A stretch of DNA of 64,000 nt from Enterococcus haemoperoxidus ATCC BAA-382 (GCF_000407165.1 NZ_KE136479.1:1623464-1687463); one strand, 5' to 3'; positions 44,637-54,540 are shown, counted from the stretch's first letter. Notes: generated by a model not told the origin, from the sequence alone. Numbers and translations: made by a program.

Positions 44637-44690
44637 AAAAAGTAACGAATATACATATAAAATATACGCACTATTCATTACTTTTTATTT
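44637..44690 (-). terminator. terminator of copB
   Basis: On the minus strand AAAAGTAATGAATA and TATTCGTTACTTTTTTT form an AT-rich stem with inner pairing TATAT/ATATA, just after the copB stop. Confidence 0.7.
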
Positions 44691-44691
44691 T

Positions 44692-46764
44692 TTAATTGTG
44701 AATACGTAATGTCATAGCATTTGCTGCAACAATTACGGTACTTAAAGACATTAACACTGCTCCAACAGCTGGGTTCAATAAAATTCCCCACGGAGCTAAA
44801 ATACCCGCCGCAAGTGGGATTGCAATAATGTTATAGCCAGCTCCCCACCAAAGATTTTGAATCATTTTACGCCGTGTTTGCTTAGCCAAATCTAAAAAAC
44901 GAAGAATATCTTTTGGATCACTATCGGTCAAGACTACGTCAGCTGAATCAATTGCAACATCCGTCCCTGCCCCTATTGCAACGCCAATCGTCGCTCTTAC
45001 TAAACTTGGAGCATCATTAATTCCGTCACCAACCATCATGACTTTTTTTCCTTCAGTAACATACGTTTGAATGATTTTTTCTTTATCTTCTGGCAATAAT
45101 TCTCCTTGAAATTCATCAATTCCTAAGTAACGAGCAACTGATTCAGCGGCTACTTTATTGTCACCTGTCAACATTACGGGAATGATTCCTTGTGTTTTTA
45201 GATCAACGATGAATTGTTTTGCCTCTGGTTTTACCACATCTCCTAATGCAATCATCGCAATCAATTGATCATCGATAATTAAGTAGCTTAAAGTATTTCC
45301 TTGCTCTTGATAGCGTTGCTTCAATGAGCGGTCAAAAGAAATAGTCAAACGTTCTACTTCCTTTTCATTCACAATTTTAACGGCTTGTTTATTAACCTTA
45401 CCGCTAAGCCCTACGCCAGAAATACTTTGGAGATTTTCTGCCTTGTAAGGAGAAATAGCTTTTTCCTTTAGATAATTCATGATGCCGATTGCTAAAGGAT
45501 GATTGGCATTGTTTTCTAAAGCACCTATCACCTTTAAAGCTTCTTTTTTTGTGATTTCATTCGTGATCATTTCAATTCCTGTTACGGTGAATTTTCCTTG
45601 TGTCAGGGTGCCCGTTTTGTCTAACATAACATATTGCATATCGTTAGCTTGCTCCAATGCATTTCGATTTTTTAATAACAAACCATGTTTTGCAGCAATT
45701 GAGGTAGATCGTGCCACAACTAAAGGAATTGCTAAGCCTAATGCATGAGGACAAGCAATAATAAAGACGGTTACCATTCGTTCAAATGCAATACTCAAGT
45801 CTTTATCGATACTAAGCCAAACAACAAATGCTAGCACACCTGCTCCAAGTGCTATGTAAAACAACCATTTAGCAACTCGATCAGATAGAGATTCTAATTT
45901 TGATTTTTCTGTCTGTGCCTTTTTGACCATATCCATAACTTTTGAAAGATAGCTTGTCTCCCCAGTACCTGTTACACTTATTTCGATAGTTCCGCTCCCA
46001 TTGACAGAACCTCCGATCACTTTATCATTTTCCTTTTTTGTGACTGTTTTCGATTCACCTGTAACCATTGATTCATCAACTGATGTATTTCCTTTAATGA
46101 TTATACCGTCTGCAGGTATTTTATCTCCTGATCGAACGACCAAGTGATCAACTTCTTTGACAGCTTGCAACGATACTTCTTCTTCACTGCCATCTTTATT
46201 TAATCGCTTCACTTTATCTGGCAAAAGCTCAGCCATTTTTTTTAAGGCATCACTAGCATTGGAAATTGCATTCATCTCGATCCAATGACCTAATAACATG
46301 ATAACGATCAAAGTAGCTAGTTCCCAGAAAAAATCCATCACGTGATTTTGCGGCATTAATTTGTTCATGACAAATGCATAAACACTATAAAAATAAGATA
46401 CCGAAATCCCCATGGCAATCAGCGTCATCATTGCTGGACTTTTTTGTTTCAGTTCCATTTTGGCACCACTTAAAAATGGTTCACCACCATAAAAAAACAG
46501 AATAGAAGCCAGAATCAATACTAACCAATCTGAACCTTTAAAAGTAAATTGAAAAGGTAAATCAACTCCCATCATTGGTGATAGAAAAATAATTGGGATC
46601 GCAAGAATCAATGACAGCCAAAATTTTTGTTTAAAATTCCCCATGTGCATGGTGTGATCCATACTAGACATTTGCTCATGATCATCAGCATTCATTGAAC
46701 TATGATCCATATTTTCCATTTTATGAGAGTGGTGATTTTTGTGTGTTTCTTCATTGCTATTCAT
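44692..46764 (-). CDS. copB: CopB-type copper/silver-exporting P-type ATPase
   Basis: A 690-residue P1B ATPase. The N-terminal tail is rich in His and Met (HKNHHSHKMENMDHSSM, MDHTMHMG) in place of a CxxC domain. The transmembrane metal motif is IIACPHALGLAIPLV near residue 337, the CPH signature of E. hirae CopB. Other motifs are TGESKTVTKKE near 222, LDKTGTLTQGKFTV near 385, the HP motif ENNANHPLAIG near 427 and MVGDGINDAPSLVRA near 575. It exports Cu+ or Ag+. Here it is not accompanied by copY, copZ or copA, and I see no clear TACANNTGTA operator. Confidence 0.93.
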   Translation of the reverse strand: MNSNEETHKNHHSHKMENMDHSSMNADDHEQMSSMDHTMHMGNFKQKFWLSLILAIPIIFLSPMMGVDLPFQFTFKGSDWLVLILASILFFYGGEPFLSGAKMELKQKSPAMMTLIAMGISVSYFYSVYAFVMNKLMPQNHVMDFFWELATLIVIMLLGHWIEMNAISNASDALKKMAELLPDKVKRLNKDGSEEEVSLQAVKEVDHLVVRSGDKIPADGIIIKGNTSVDESMVTGESKTVTKKENDKVIGGSVNGSGTIEISVTGTGETSYLSKVMDMVKKAQTEKSKLESLSDRVAKWLFYIALGAGVLAFVVWLSIDKDLSIAFERMVTVFIIACPHALGLAIPLVVARSTSIAAKHGLLLKNRNALEQANDMQYVMLDKTGTLTQGKFTVTGIEMITNEITKKEALKVIGALENNANHPLAIGIMNYLKEKAISPYKAENLQSISGVGLSGKVNKQAVKIVNEKEVERLTISFDRSLKQRYQEQGNTLSYLIIDDQLIAMIALGDVVKPEAKQFIVDLKTQGIIPVMLTGDNKVAAESVARYLGIDEFQGELLPEDKEKIIQTYVTEGKKVMMVGDGINDAPSLVRATIGVAIGAGTDVAIDSADVVLTDSDPKDILRFLDLAKQTRRKMIQNLWWGAGYNIIAIPLAAGILAPWGILLNPAVGAVLMSLSTVIVAANAMTLRIHN

Positions 46765-46948
46765 TAGAAATCCTTCTTTCTCAATTTAAGATTTGTTTGT
46801 GTAGTAATCTTACTTTTGAACAATTCTTTATGGAAGCAAGTAATATCCTCATTTAAAGCATAGCACAACATATCTTTTGGGAAAAATAAAGTCTCTTGAT
46901 TCATAAAAACATGGATTCTTTGCGTATATTAATGTTAAGCCAGGTTAT

Positions 46949-47512
46949 TCAATGCCACGTGTAACTCTTTAAAAGCCAACGGGTATATGCTATTTTCTCT
47001 TTGATCCTATTGCACTTTCTACTGTACGTATCCTTGATATATCTATAGACATTTTTTTTAGATTCCTGCTTTATTTCAATGTACATTTGTTTGATTGCTT
47101 TTCGATTCGCTTTGTATTTTTTCCGATTTCCTCCAGTAAATCCATAAAATATATCGATTCCCTCTGACTCTTTAGTGAGCGGTGAATGCAGGAATAATTC
47201 GTTTTGCGCTTTCTTTAATTTTTTTAATAACGCCTCTGTTAGGTCTCTATCAAAATTTTGTTTTATGATCAGCTTGCATAGTCGTGTATACTCAATCTTG
47301 GCAACATGATTGTAGACATGACATGCGTAATCTAACCCTTTATACAAAATATTTGCGCTAAAAGACATATTGACCAACAGCTTATACTGGTTCACACAAT
47401 GTTCTTCCATTCTTTGATTGTTTTCTTGATGAGGAATCTCTCTATTGAGTTTTTCTAAAAATTGATACAAAAGATGATTTTTTTGCTCCTCAACTCTAAT
47501 TATTTTTTTCAT
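46949..47512 (-). CDS. basic protein of unknown function
   Basis: A 187-residue protein, largely helical and lysine/tyrosine-rich, with no signal peptide or membrane helix. Cysteines are scattered, and a GFTGGNRKKYKANRKAIKQM segment lies near residue 127. A strong AAAGGAGG lies ten bases before the ATG, and the codon use fits the low-GC surroundings, so the gene is probably real. No family recognised. It is divergent from the XRE-family regulator across 360 bp and may be its target. Confidence 0.65.
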   Translation of the reverse strand: MKKIIRVEEQKNHLLYQFLEKLNREIPHQENNQRMEEHCVNQYKLLVNMSFSANILYKGLDYACHVYNHVAKIEYTRLCKLIIKQNFDRDLTEALLKKLKKAQNELFLHSPLTKESEGIDIFYGFTGGNRKKYKANRKAIKQMYIEIKQESKKNVYRYIKDTYSRKCNRIKEKIAYTRWLLKSYTWH

Positions 47513-47719
47513 TTACACTTATCCTCCTTTAAAATGAATATTTTTCGGCACTTCTACTTTTTTGAGTGCATCAAAAAAATATATGTATTGTATCTAGTGT
47601 ATGTTTTTTTCTGATGTTAAATATATAAAATTTCAATCAAAAACATCGCAATCATCTAAATACAAGTACATTCAACATAAAAATAATGAATACAAAAAAA
47701 TGATAAATTGAATAAATTT

Positions 47720-47809
47720 CGGTACAAAAACTATACCATGCCACAAGAGATATTACAAGAATAAAATGAAAAAAAAACGGTACATTTATTCCGAAAGTAA
47801 TGATATAGT
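47720..47809 (+). promoter_or_regulatory. promoter and candidate operators of the XRE regulator gene
   Basis: TATAGT (47804-47809) with a TGA before it forms an extended -10. Upstream, CGGTACA occurs at 47720 and 47778, the second inside CGG-N10-CCG (47778-47793), and the first continues to an imperfect palindrome GGTACAAAAACTATACC. These could be autoregulatory operators. The rest of the 360-bp divergent gap is very AT-rich with no gene seen. Confidence 0.4.
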
Positions 47810-47871
47810 AGAAGAAAGATTTTTAGCTCACAAACAAGCCTAATGTATATTTAATTTAAGGAGGTATTATT

Positions 47872-48690
47872 TTGGAAATAGATTTAAAAGAAGCTGGAAA
47901 CAGAATCAGAAAAATTAGAACGCAACACAACTATTCAATGGCTCTTTTTTCTAATCTGGTTGGAAATTCCAGTGCAAGTACAGTAAATAATTGGGAAAAA
48001 GGAAATAACCTGCCAAAAAAAGAGCGATTAGAAAAAATAGCGATACTAGGTAATACCACAGCTGATTGGATTCGCTACGGAGAGTTCATAGAGTATGTAA
48101 AGAAATTACTGACAGAAGCAAATTTACAAAAAGACCTTAGTAAAGAGCAGCTTGAACGATTAGTTCACGTATTAAAAAAACAAAAAATTACTTACTCTCA
48201 AGACTTGAAGATTCTAACTGCAGCAAATGAATTGTTTCCAGATTTATTTGAAACACGTTATAATCTAGAACTTTCAGAAAAAAATACATCACTGATAGCG
48301 GAAGATTCTACAACTTATAGAATTGAAAAAAACGACCGTTACAGGGCGAATTTTCTACCAATGATTGAAGAATTATTACTTGAATCCAGTCAAAAAGAAA
48401 TCAATGCATCCGTTTTATTTTTAGTCTTTGATCTGTTAAAACGTACCGAGACAAGTAGTCACGTTCTATCGATTCCTCAAATTTTTACTATATTGTCAGA
48501 AGTTCTCACTAATGATATAGCTTATAAAAATAACTTCCCATCAAAAATAGCTGATTATACTGAACTAACAAAAGTACGGAGAACAAAGAAACCCTTATCT
48601 GAGAAAACTATGAAGAAAAAATTCGAACAAGCTAAAAATGATTTAGTCGGTTTACTTGATGAATTTTATTCTGAAAATAACGAAAAATAG
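47872..48690 (+). CDS. XRE-family helix-turn-helix regulator
   Basis: A 272-residue protein starting with TTG at 47872, eight bases after AAGGAGG. The N-terminal DNA-binding domain runs about residues 5-65: IRKIRTQHNYSMALFSNLVG, SSASTVNNWEKGNNLPKKERLEKIA, then GNTTADWIRYGE. The remaining 200 residues are helical and unrecognised; they may bind an effector or dimerise. It resembles cI-like regulators fused to a helical C-terminal part. Not part of a recognisable prophage. Confidence 0.8.
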   Translation: MEIDLKEAGNRIRKIRTQHNYSMALFSNLVGNSSASTVNNWEKGNNLPKKERLEKIAILGNTTADWIRYGEFIEYVKKLLTEANLQKDLSKEQLERLVHVLKKQKITYSQDLKILTAANELFPDLFETRYNLELSEKNTSLIAEDSTTYRIEKNDRYRANFLPMIEELLLESSQKEINASVLFLVFDLLKRTETSSHVLSIPQIFTILSEVLTNDIAYKNNFPSKIADYTELTKVRRTKKPLSEKTMKKKFEQAKNDLVGLLDEFYSENNEK

Positions 48691-48953
48691 TGTTACTTTC
48701 TTATTTAGAAGTGGTTTTATTAACTATTACAAATATACTTTCTTATTAATAGTAAGTTTCATATATTACAATTAGATGATACCTTTATTGCCGGATTTTA
48801 AATTTCACCATTTTCTATTAATCTTACTCTTTAAGCATGATTATTCTTGAAGGACTATGGTATACTTTATCTTGTGTTATTGAAGAATAATAACGATGAC
48901 TTTTTTGAAAAGTTATCCGTTTAAAATGATTAATATAAAGCGAGGAACGCAAC

Positions 48954-50246
48954 TTGAAGAAAAAATTACTGGTTACAATTTCATTTATGTTATTAGTAAA
49001 CGCTGCCCCAATGAGCGTATTAGCTGATGATATCGATCAAAAAATCGAAAATCAAACCAAGAAAATCGAAGATATCATAAAGAGTGAAAAAGATGCCAAA
49101 GACTATTTAGCTACTTTAGAAACTGAGATCACAACGATCGAAACAGAATATCAAACAGTCCTCTCTGAAAAACAAAAACATGAAAAAGAAATGAACAAAT
49201 TGAATACAGATATTGCAAATTTAGAAACAAAAATCAAAAAAAGAAATGAACAGTTACGAGCTCAAGCTAGAACCACTCAAACTAATCATGAGCAAGAATC
49301 GATGCTGACTGTGTTATTAAGTGCTGAATCTTTTTCTGATGCCATTACAAAAGCAATAGCTGTTAATACGTTAGTCACTGCAAATAACGATATTTTGACC
49401 GCTCAAAAAGATGATAAAAAAGAACTTGATACATTAAAGATATCACTAACAGAAACATTAAAATCACTTGAGATAAAGACCGAAGAGCTTGAAGAAAAAG
49501 AAGCCGCGTTAGCTGAAGCAAAACTTGAGCAGAATGTAAAAATCAATGAGATTGCTGCAAATCTTGCAAGTGAAACGGCTGAAAAAGATAAGTTTGTTAA
49601 ACAAAAAGAAGAAGCTATAAAAAGAAAAGAAGCCCAATTAAAGGCAATTGCTGAAGAAAAGAAAAAAGAAGCACAAGCTAAGGCAATTGCTGAAAAACAA
49701 GCCAAAGAACAGGCTGAAGAACAAACCAAAGCAAAACAAGCAGCTTCTGCTCAAATACCTGAAAAAGAAAAATTAGTAACTGCACCTGATACTGGCACTA
49801 ACGATGCCGTTGACAACACTCAACAAGCTCCGACTCCTCCAGCCTCTTCCGGTGGTTGGTCTGCTCCCGTTGCAAATTTAACTATTACAAGTGGATTCGG
49901 CGGCCGTGAAGATCCTACTGGAATCTCAGGTAGTTTCCACGATGGCATTGATTTTGGTGGTGCCAGCGGCACACCAATCATGGCTGCTCGATCAGGTGAA
50001 ATCGTCAGTGCTAATTATAGTGGTATGGCTGGAAATCATGTTGTAATCAAGCATGATAATGGCTACTATTCATACTATTTACACATGAGTAGTTTAAGTG
50101 TTTCAGCAGGACAAAGCGTGAGCGCTGGGCAAAATCTAGGCGGTATGGGAACAACTGGAAATTCTACTGGTGTACATTTACATTTTAGTATTTCAACAGG
50201 ATTATGGAGTGGCTTTGTTAATCCAGCACCATTCCTTGGTTTGTAA
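48954..50246 (+). CDS. secreted PcsB-like coiled-coil M23 peptidoglycan hydrolase
   Basis: The 430-residue protein starts with TTG 48954 (GAGGAACGCAAC upstream) and has a signal peptide ending near SVLADD. A long coiled coil (about 27-265) resembles PcsB/CwlO-type regulatory domains, and an Ala/Gln/Pro-rich linker follows. The C-terminal LytM/M23 domain has zinc ligands in SFHDGIDFGG near residue 330 and GVHLHFS near 415, plus NHVVIKHDNGYYSYYLHMS. It cleaves cross-links in peptidoglycan during growth or division, probably under FtsEX-like control. Monocistronic, with a terminator at 50258. Confidence 0.92.
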   Translation: MKKKLLVTISFMLLVNAAPMSVLADDIDQKIENQTKKIEDIIKSEKDAKDYLATLETEITTIETEYQTVLSEKQKHEKEMNKLNTDIANLETKIKKRNEQLRAQARTTQTNHEQESMLTVLLSAESFSDAITKAIAVNTLVTANNDILTAQKDDKKELDTLKISLTETLKSLEIKTEELEEKEAALAEAKLEQNVKINEIAANLASETAEKDKFVKQKEEAIKRKEAQLKAIAEEKKKEAQAKAIAEKQAKEQAEEQTKAKQAASAQIPEKEKLVTAPDTGTNDAVDNTQQAPTPPASSGGWSAPVANLTITSGFGGREDPTGISGSFHDGIDFGGASGTPIMAARSGEIVSANYSGMAGNHVVIKHDNGYYSYYLHMSSLSVSAGQSVSAGQNLGGMGTTGNSTGVHLHFSISTGLWSGFVNPAPFLGL

Positions 50247-50257
50247 CAATCATTCGA

Positions 50258-50300
50258 CGATAAGAAATCAGATTTTTTCTGACTTCTTATCGTTTTTTTT
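50258..50300 (+). terminator. terminator of the M23 hydrolase gene
   Basis: CGATAAGAAATCAGA and TCTGACTTCTTATCG pair around TTTTT and are followed by eight T residues. Confidence 0.92.
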
Positions 50301-50392
50301 AAAGTTGATTATTCTTTCCTTTCATCGATTTGTTTAACCTCTGTTAACGAACATGATATAATAAAGATAGATAAAGAAAGGTGCTGATTAAA

Positions 50393-50827
50393 ATGATCAA
50401 TAACTACTCAAACATCTTAGTTGCTGTTGATGGATCTAAAAATGCTGAGTTGGCGCTACAATATGGTGTTGCTATTGCAAAAGAAAAAGATGCTACCTTA
50501 TATTTATTATCTGTTGTTGACGAAAATGCAATCAGTCATAGTTCTTATGCGTATTCGAAAGTGCTCTCTGAAGAAAAGGAAGCGATTGAAAAAGAACTGC
50601 TAAAAAATATTTATTATGCCACTGAACAAGGTTTAGACGATGTGATACCGCTTGTTGAAATTGGCAATCCAAAAGAAATGATTTCTTCTGTTGTTCCTAC
50701 CAATCAATCAATTGATCTAATTATTATCGGAGCTACTGGTAAAGGGATGATTCAATCCAATCAGCTCGGTACTACGACGAGTTATGTTGTACAATATGCT
50801 CCTTGTAATGTGCTGGTTGTAAAATAA
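50393..50827 (+). CDS. universal stress protein, UspA family
   Basis: A protein of about 144 residues with the Usp alpha/beta fold. It starts NILVAVDGSKNAELALQYGV, and the ATP-binding signature GATGKGMIQSNQLGTTTSYVV lies near residue 115, matching G-x2-G-x9-G-(S/T). C-terminal APCNVLVVK is typical. ATG 50393 is chosen over an in-frame GTG at 50381 that overlaps the ribosome binding site. Monocistronic. TATAAT near 50357 is a possible -10. Confidence 0.92.
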   Translation: MINNYSNILVAVDGSKNAELALQYGVAIAKEKDATLYLLSVVDENAISHSSYAYSKVLSEEKEAIEKELLKNIYYATEQGLDDVIPLVEIGNPKEMISSVVPTNQSIDLIIIGATGKGMIQSNQLGTTTSYVVQYAPCNVLVVK

Positions 50828-50859
50828 TTGCTTTGTTTTTAGCTAACTAAACATACTAA

Positions 50860-50908
50860 TACCAGAGGGCAAACTCATACGTTGATAAGTTTGCCCTCTG
50901 GTATTAGT
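50860..50908 (+). terminator. terminator of the usp gene
   Basis: AATACCAGAGGGCAAACT and AGTTTGCCCTCTGGTATT form an 18-bp stem, followed by AGTTTTTT. It lies between usp and the convergent GH1 gene. Confidence 0.92.
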
Positions 50909-50984
50909 TTTTTCTATATTAATCCATCCATTTTTCAATTAATATAAACCTATAAATAAATCCTTTATTCAATTTCATTACATT

Positions 50985-52358
50985 TTAACTTAATCCATTT
51001 TGATCAATCAGTTCTTTAAACCAAAGTCCACTTTTTTTCAAAGAACGCTGATTATTATTTAAATCCAAACGGTAAAATCCATATCGATTTTTATAGCCAT
51101 TCAACCAAGACCAACAATCAACGAAGGTCCAAGAATGATACCCGAAACAATTACTACCTTCTTCGATTCCTTTATACAACTGATCCAAATGTTCTTTCAT
51201 AAATTCGATCCGGTAATCATCTTGAATCATTCCGTTTTCATCTAGAAAACGGTCTTCTTCAGCTACCCCCATCCCATTTTCTGACACATACCAAGCTATA
51301 TTGTTGTATTGATTTTTTATCATCATGGCAACGTCATACAATGCCTCAGGATAAATTTCCCATCCTCGATAGGGATTGATTTTTTTATCTGGCCAATCAT
51401 AATGATCGTAAAAATCAGCCGGTGAAATCGCTGGTTTGTGTACTTTAATCGGTGCTTGAACACGACGCGGTTGATAATAATTCATGCCAATAAAATCAAC
51501 TATGTTTAATTGGATCAGTTGTAGATCTTGCTCTTTTACTTTCGGTAGCAACTCATTTTCAATCAAACATTCGATCAATTTTTCAGGAATCTTTCCTAAA
51601 ACGGTTGGGTCTAAAAAGCTTTTCGTGTTCAATAAATCTGCAAGTTCTGCAGCCTTCAAGTCTTCTTCCGATTGGCTCTTGGGATAGCATGGAGATACAT
51701 TTAAAATAATACCAATTTCTCCTGAATAATGGCCATCTTTAAAGGCTTTAACTGCCATTGTGTGTGCCATCAATGTATGGAAGCCAACCTGAACTGCTTT
51801 TTTCAAATCAATGATTGCAGGATAATGATAGCCATATAGATAACCGCATTCCACATGAACCATTGGCTCGTTAAAGGTTGTCCACCGCTCCACTAAATCA
51901 CCGAATAATTCAAAACAAGTATTCGCATAAAATGCAAAGGCATCCACTGATTCTCGTGTTTCCCAGCCACCTTTTTCCATCAGCCACCATGGCATATCGA
52001 AATGAAATAGATTAATGATCGGTTTTACACCATTTGAACGCAATTCAGAGAAATAGTTACGATAAAAATCAACTGCTTCTTGATTGATAGTTTTACCATC
52101 TGGCAATAAACGAGTCCATGCAATAGAAGTCCTAAAGGAGTTCATATGAATTTCTTTCATTCTTTTAATATCTTCAACGTAGGTTTCATACATCATTGAT
52201 GTATGCTCCGGTCCTTGATTTTTTTGAAATTTCTCTGGATTCATTTCGTACCATTTATCCCAAGTAGATGGAGATTTCCCATTTAAAGAACTATAACCTT
52301 CTGATTGCGGAGCAGATGTTGCTGCTCCCCATAAAAAATACTCTGGAAATTTTTTCAT
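50985..52358 (-). CDS. GH1 glycosidase, (6-phospho-)beta-glucosidase-like
   Basis: A TIM-barrel enzyme of about 457 residues. The acid/base glutamate is in RWTTFNEPMVHVECGY near residue 165 and the nucleophile in WYVSENGMGVAEEDR near 360. GH1 signature FPEYFLWGAATSAPQSEG is at the N-terminus. WxW-type C-terminal residues appear in SWTFVDCWSWLNGYKNRYG. ATG 52358 has AGGAGAAAACCA upstream. It is the last gene of the mannoside operon. Whether it acts on phosphorylated glucosides or on a beta-mannosyl/glucosyl bond cannot be read from the sequence. Confidence 0.88.
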   Translation of the reverse strand: MKKFPEYFLWGAATSAPQSEGYSSLNGKSPSTWDKWYEMNPEKFQKNQGPEHTSMMYETYVEDIKRMKEIHMNSFRTSIAWTRLLPDGKTINQEAVDFYRNYFSELRSNGVKPIINLFHFDMPWWLMEKGGWETRESVDAFAFYANTCFELFGDLVERWTTFNEPMVHVECGYLYGYHYPAIIDLKKAVQVGFHTLMAHTMAVKAFKDGHYSGEIGIILNVSPCYPKSQSEEDLKAAELADLLNTKSFLDPTVLGKIPEKLIECLIENELLPKVKEQDLQLIQLNIVDFIGMNYYQPRRVQAPIKVHKPAISPADFYDHYDWPDKKINPYRGWEIYPEALYDVAMMIKNQYNNIAWYVSENGMGVAEEDRFLDENGMIQDDYRIEFMKEHLDQLYKGIEEGSNCFGYHSWTFVDCWSWLNGYKNRYGFYRLDLNNNQRSLKKSGLWFKELIDQNGLS

Positions 52359-52368
52359 TGGTTTTCTC

Positions 52369-53640
52369 CTATTCACTAATTTTTAGATAATCTAAAAGCA
52401 ACGTGCAAAACATCATATTCGCCCAAGAAAACCATTCACGAGTATACTGATTTGAATCGTTCACATTGATTCCTTCATGCATATGGTTTGTTCCGGCCTC
52501 AGTTTGAACTAGTGTATCTAAAAGTGCCGCTTTTTCAGATTGATTCCCCGTCGTTAATCCTTGGATACATAATGCAATCGGCCAGACATACTCTTTAGGC
52601 GTATGCTCACTTCCCACACCTTTTAGCTCAGTTCCTTCATAGTAATAGGGGTTTTTTTCAGATAAAATCAGAGCACGGGTATTTTGGTAAACAGTATCAT
52701 TAATTTCGCAGTACCCTAAATAAGGTGCGGCTAATAAACTAGGTACATTCGCATCATCCATCAAGAGATAATTTCCTAGTCCATCTACCTCATAAGCATA
52801 AACTTTTCGCCCTAAATGCTCAACGATTCCCCATTTAGAAATACCTTGATCAATTTCTTTTTTCAGCTGATTAGCCTTTTTTGCTAGTAAATCGTCTCCG
52901 TAAATCTCCTTAGAAATTTCTTCTAAATACCCTAAAATAACGACAGCAAACATGTTGGCTGGAATTAAATAATTATATGTACAGCTGTCATCACTCGGTC
53001 GAAAACCAGACCACGTCATGCCGGTATATCCAAATGGTTCACCTAGCCCATTGTTAGAAAGCGTATCTTCTGGTCTTTCATCAAAACGCTCAAAACGATA
53101 AGGTGACGTTTCATGATGTTGTTCTGTTTTAAAAACACCAATAATTGTTTCAGCCGCACGTTTAAAATCACTAGTGAAATGTTTTATTTCTCCTGTTTTT
53201 TTCCATAATAAATAAGCTAATTCAATTGGATAACATAAAGAATCCACTTCATATTTTCGTTCCCAAACCCAGCCGTTCATTTCTGTTATATCTTGATGGT
53301 AGCAATGACCATTTTCAGTTTCATTAAATGCATTGGCATAAGGATCGATCAAGATGCATTTTACTTGGCGATCAACTAATCCGCAAATAAGTTGTTTGAT
53401 TGTATCATCTTCATTTGCTACGACTAAATAAGGCTTGATTTGAGCAGATGAATCTCGCAACCACATCGCTGGAATATCACCAGTAATGACAAAGGTATCC
53501 TTAGCAGTTGTTCTTACGGTTGTTTCTAAGGTATTATCAAAACAATTTGAGAATACTTCACTCCATCTAGGATTACTAGATCGTTTTGCTACTTCTGTTT
53601 TTATATGCTCGATTACCGACTTTGAATAGTTTATACCCAT
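52369..53640 (-). CDS. GH125 exo-alpha-1,6-mannosidase
   Basis: A 423-residue (alpha/alpha)6-barrel enzyme of the former DUF1237 family, which removes alpha-1,6-linked mannose from N-glycan-derived oligosaccharides. Family motifs include FVITGDIPAMWLRDSSAQI near residue 48, VKCILIDPYANAFNE near 92, GMTWSGFRPSDDSCTYNYLIPANMFA near 208 and KEYVWPIALCIQGLTTG near 348. No signal peptide is present, so the substrate is taken up first. It lies between the RpiR regulator and GH1 genes. Confidence 0.93.
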   Translation of the reverse strand: MGINYSKSVIEHIKTEVAKRSSNPRWSEVFSNCFDNTLETTVRTTAKDTFVITGDIPAMWLRDSSAQIKPYLVVANEDDTIKQLICGLVDRQVKCILIDPYANAFNETENGHCYHQDITEMNGWVWERKYEVDSLCYPIELAYLLWKKTGEIKHFTSDFKRAAETIIGVFKTEQHHETSPYRFERFDERPEDTLSNNGLGEPFGYTGMTWSGFRPSDDSCTYNYLIPANMFAVVILGYLEEISKEIYGDDLLAKKANQLKKEIDQGISKWGIVEHLGRKVYAYEVDGLGNYLLMDDANVPSLLAAPYLGYCEINDTVYQNTRALILSEKNPYYYEGTELKGVGSEHTPKEYVWPIALCIQGLTTGNQSEKAALLDTLVQTEAGTNHMHEGINVNDSNQYTREWFSWANMMFCTLLLDYLKISE

Positions 53641-53653
53641 GCTAATTCTCCTT

Positions 53654-54451
53654 TTACTTTCCTTTTAAGATCACTTCTGATTTGATCCATGACTTGATCG
53701 TATCTTCATGATACATCGCCAAAATTTCTGTATATAAAATATCAATCACTGTCAGTACAGGAATCTGAGGTGATATTCCGCCCATATCCTTTTTCCCCAT
53801 AGAACTTGTTAAGCAAAAGGCATTAGAAAATTCTTTATACGGACTTTTTTCGTTGGCTGTGATTACGATCACTTTAGCATTTTTCTCAGAGACAGTTTTT
53901 ACTGCTTCTTGAATTGCTTCATTGTCACCAGAAATCGAAGATACAACAACAAGATCACCTTGTTGTACTCCGTGTGCCATCATCGAAATCGAATGCTCGT
54001 CTTTGATCACGTTGACAATTTTTCCAAGTCGCGAGAATTTAAACTGAAAATCTTCTCCGCAAAAAGCATTATAACCTGTTCCCCAATAATGAATGATCCG
54101 TCCAGCATCGATCATTAGTGCTGCTTTTTTGACTTCTTCTTTATCAAGTTTCTCGATAATATCATTAAGCAACAAAGAATAATTCAAATTCACATAGCTA
54201 ATACTTGAATCATTTTGATTTTTTGCCCCTTTACTGGAATATTTATATAAGTAAATCAGTTCTTTATAATTAGCTAAACCAATTTTTTTACAAAATCGGG
54301 TGATCGATGAATTCGACACGCTAAGTTTTTTAGCAAGCTCTTGAATGCCCAGCTCTTTATTTCCATCAAGAAAATACTGTGCAATCACACGTTCTACATC
54401 GGTAAACTTCTTTTGGTTTGCTTGAATGATTAGTTCAATGTAACTTTCCAT
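53654..54451 (-). CDS. RpiR/MurR-family sugar-responsive regulator
   Basis: The 265-residue protein has an N-terminal helix-turn-helix (IQELAKKLSVSNSSITRFCKKIGLANYKEL near residues 36-65) and a C-terminal SIS domain that binds a phosphosugar (IIHYWGTGYNAFCGEDFQFKFSRLG near 125, VVVSSISGDNEAIQEAV near 172). It probably controls the surrounding glycosidase/PTS genes in response to a sugar phosphate. It lies 13 bp upstream of GH125 and 89 bp after the EIIC gene, with a terminator in that gap. Confidence 0.9.
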   Translation of the reverse strand: MESYIELIIQANQKKFTDVERVIAQYFLDGNKELGIQELAKKLSVSNSSITRFCKKIGLANYKELIYLYKYSSKGAKNQNDSSISYVNLNYSLLLNDIIEKLDKEEVKKAALMIDAGRIIHYWGTGYNAFCGEDFQFKFSRLGKIVNVIKDEHSISMMAHGVQQGDLVVVSSISGDNEAIQEAVKTVSEKNAKVIVITANEKSPYKEFSNAFCLTSSMGKKDMGGISPQIPVLTVIDILYTEILAMYHEDTIKSWIKSEVILKGK

Positions 54452-54481
54452 ATTTGATCACACCTTTCATTATAGTAAAGA

Positions 54482-54527
54482 AAACAAGAGACTGAGCTAT
54501 TTTCAAGCTCAGTTTACCTCTTGTTAT
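54482..54527 (-). terminator. internal terminator between EIIC and the RpiR-type gene
   Basis: On the minus strand CAAGAGGTAAACTGAGCT and AGCTCAGTCTCTTG pair around TGAAAAT and are followed by TTTTCTTT. This suggests lower expression of the downstream genes. Confidence 0.8.
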
Positions 54528-54540
54528 CTATGAGTATTTA

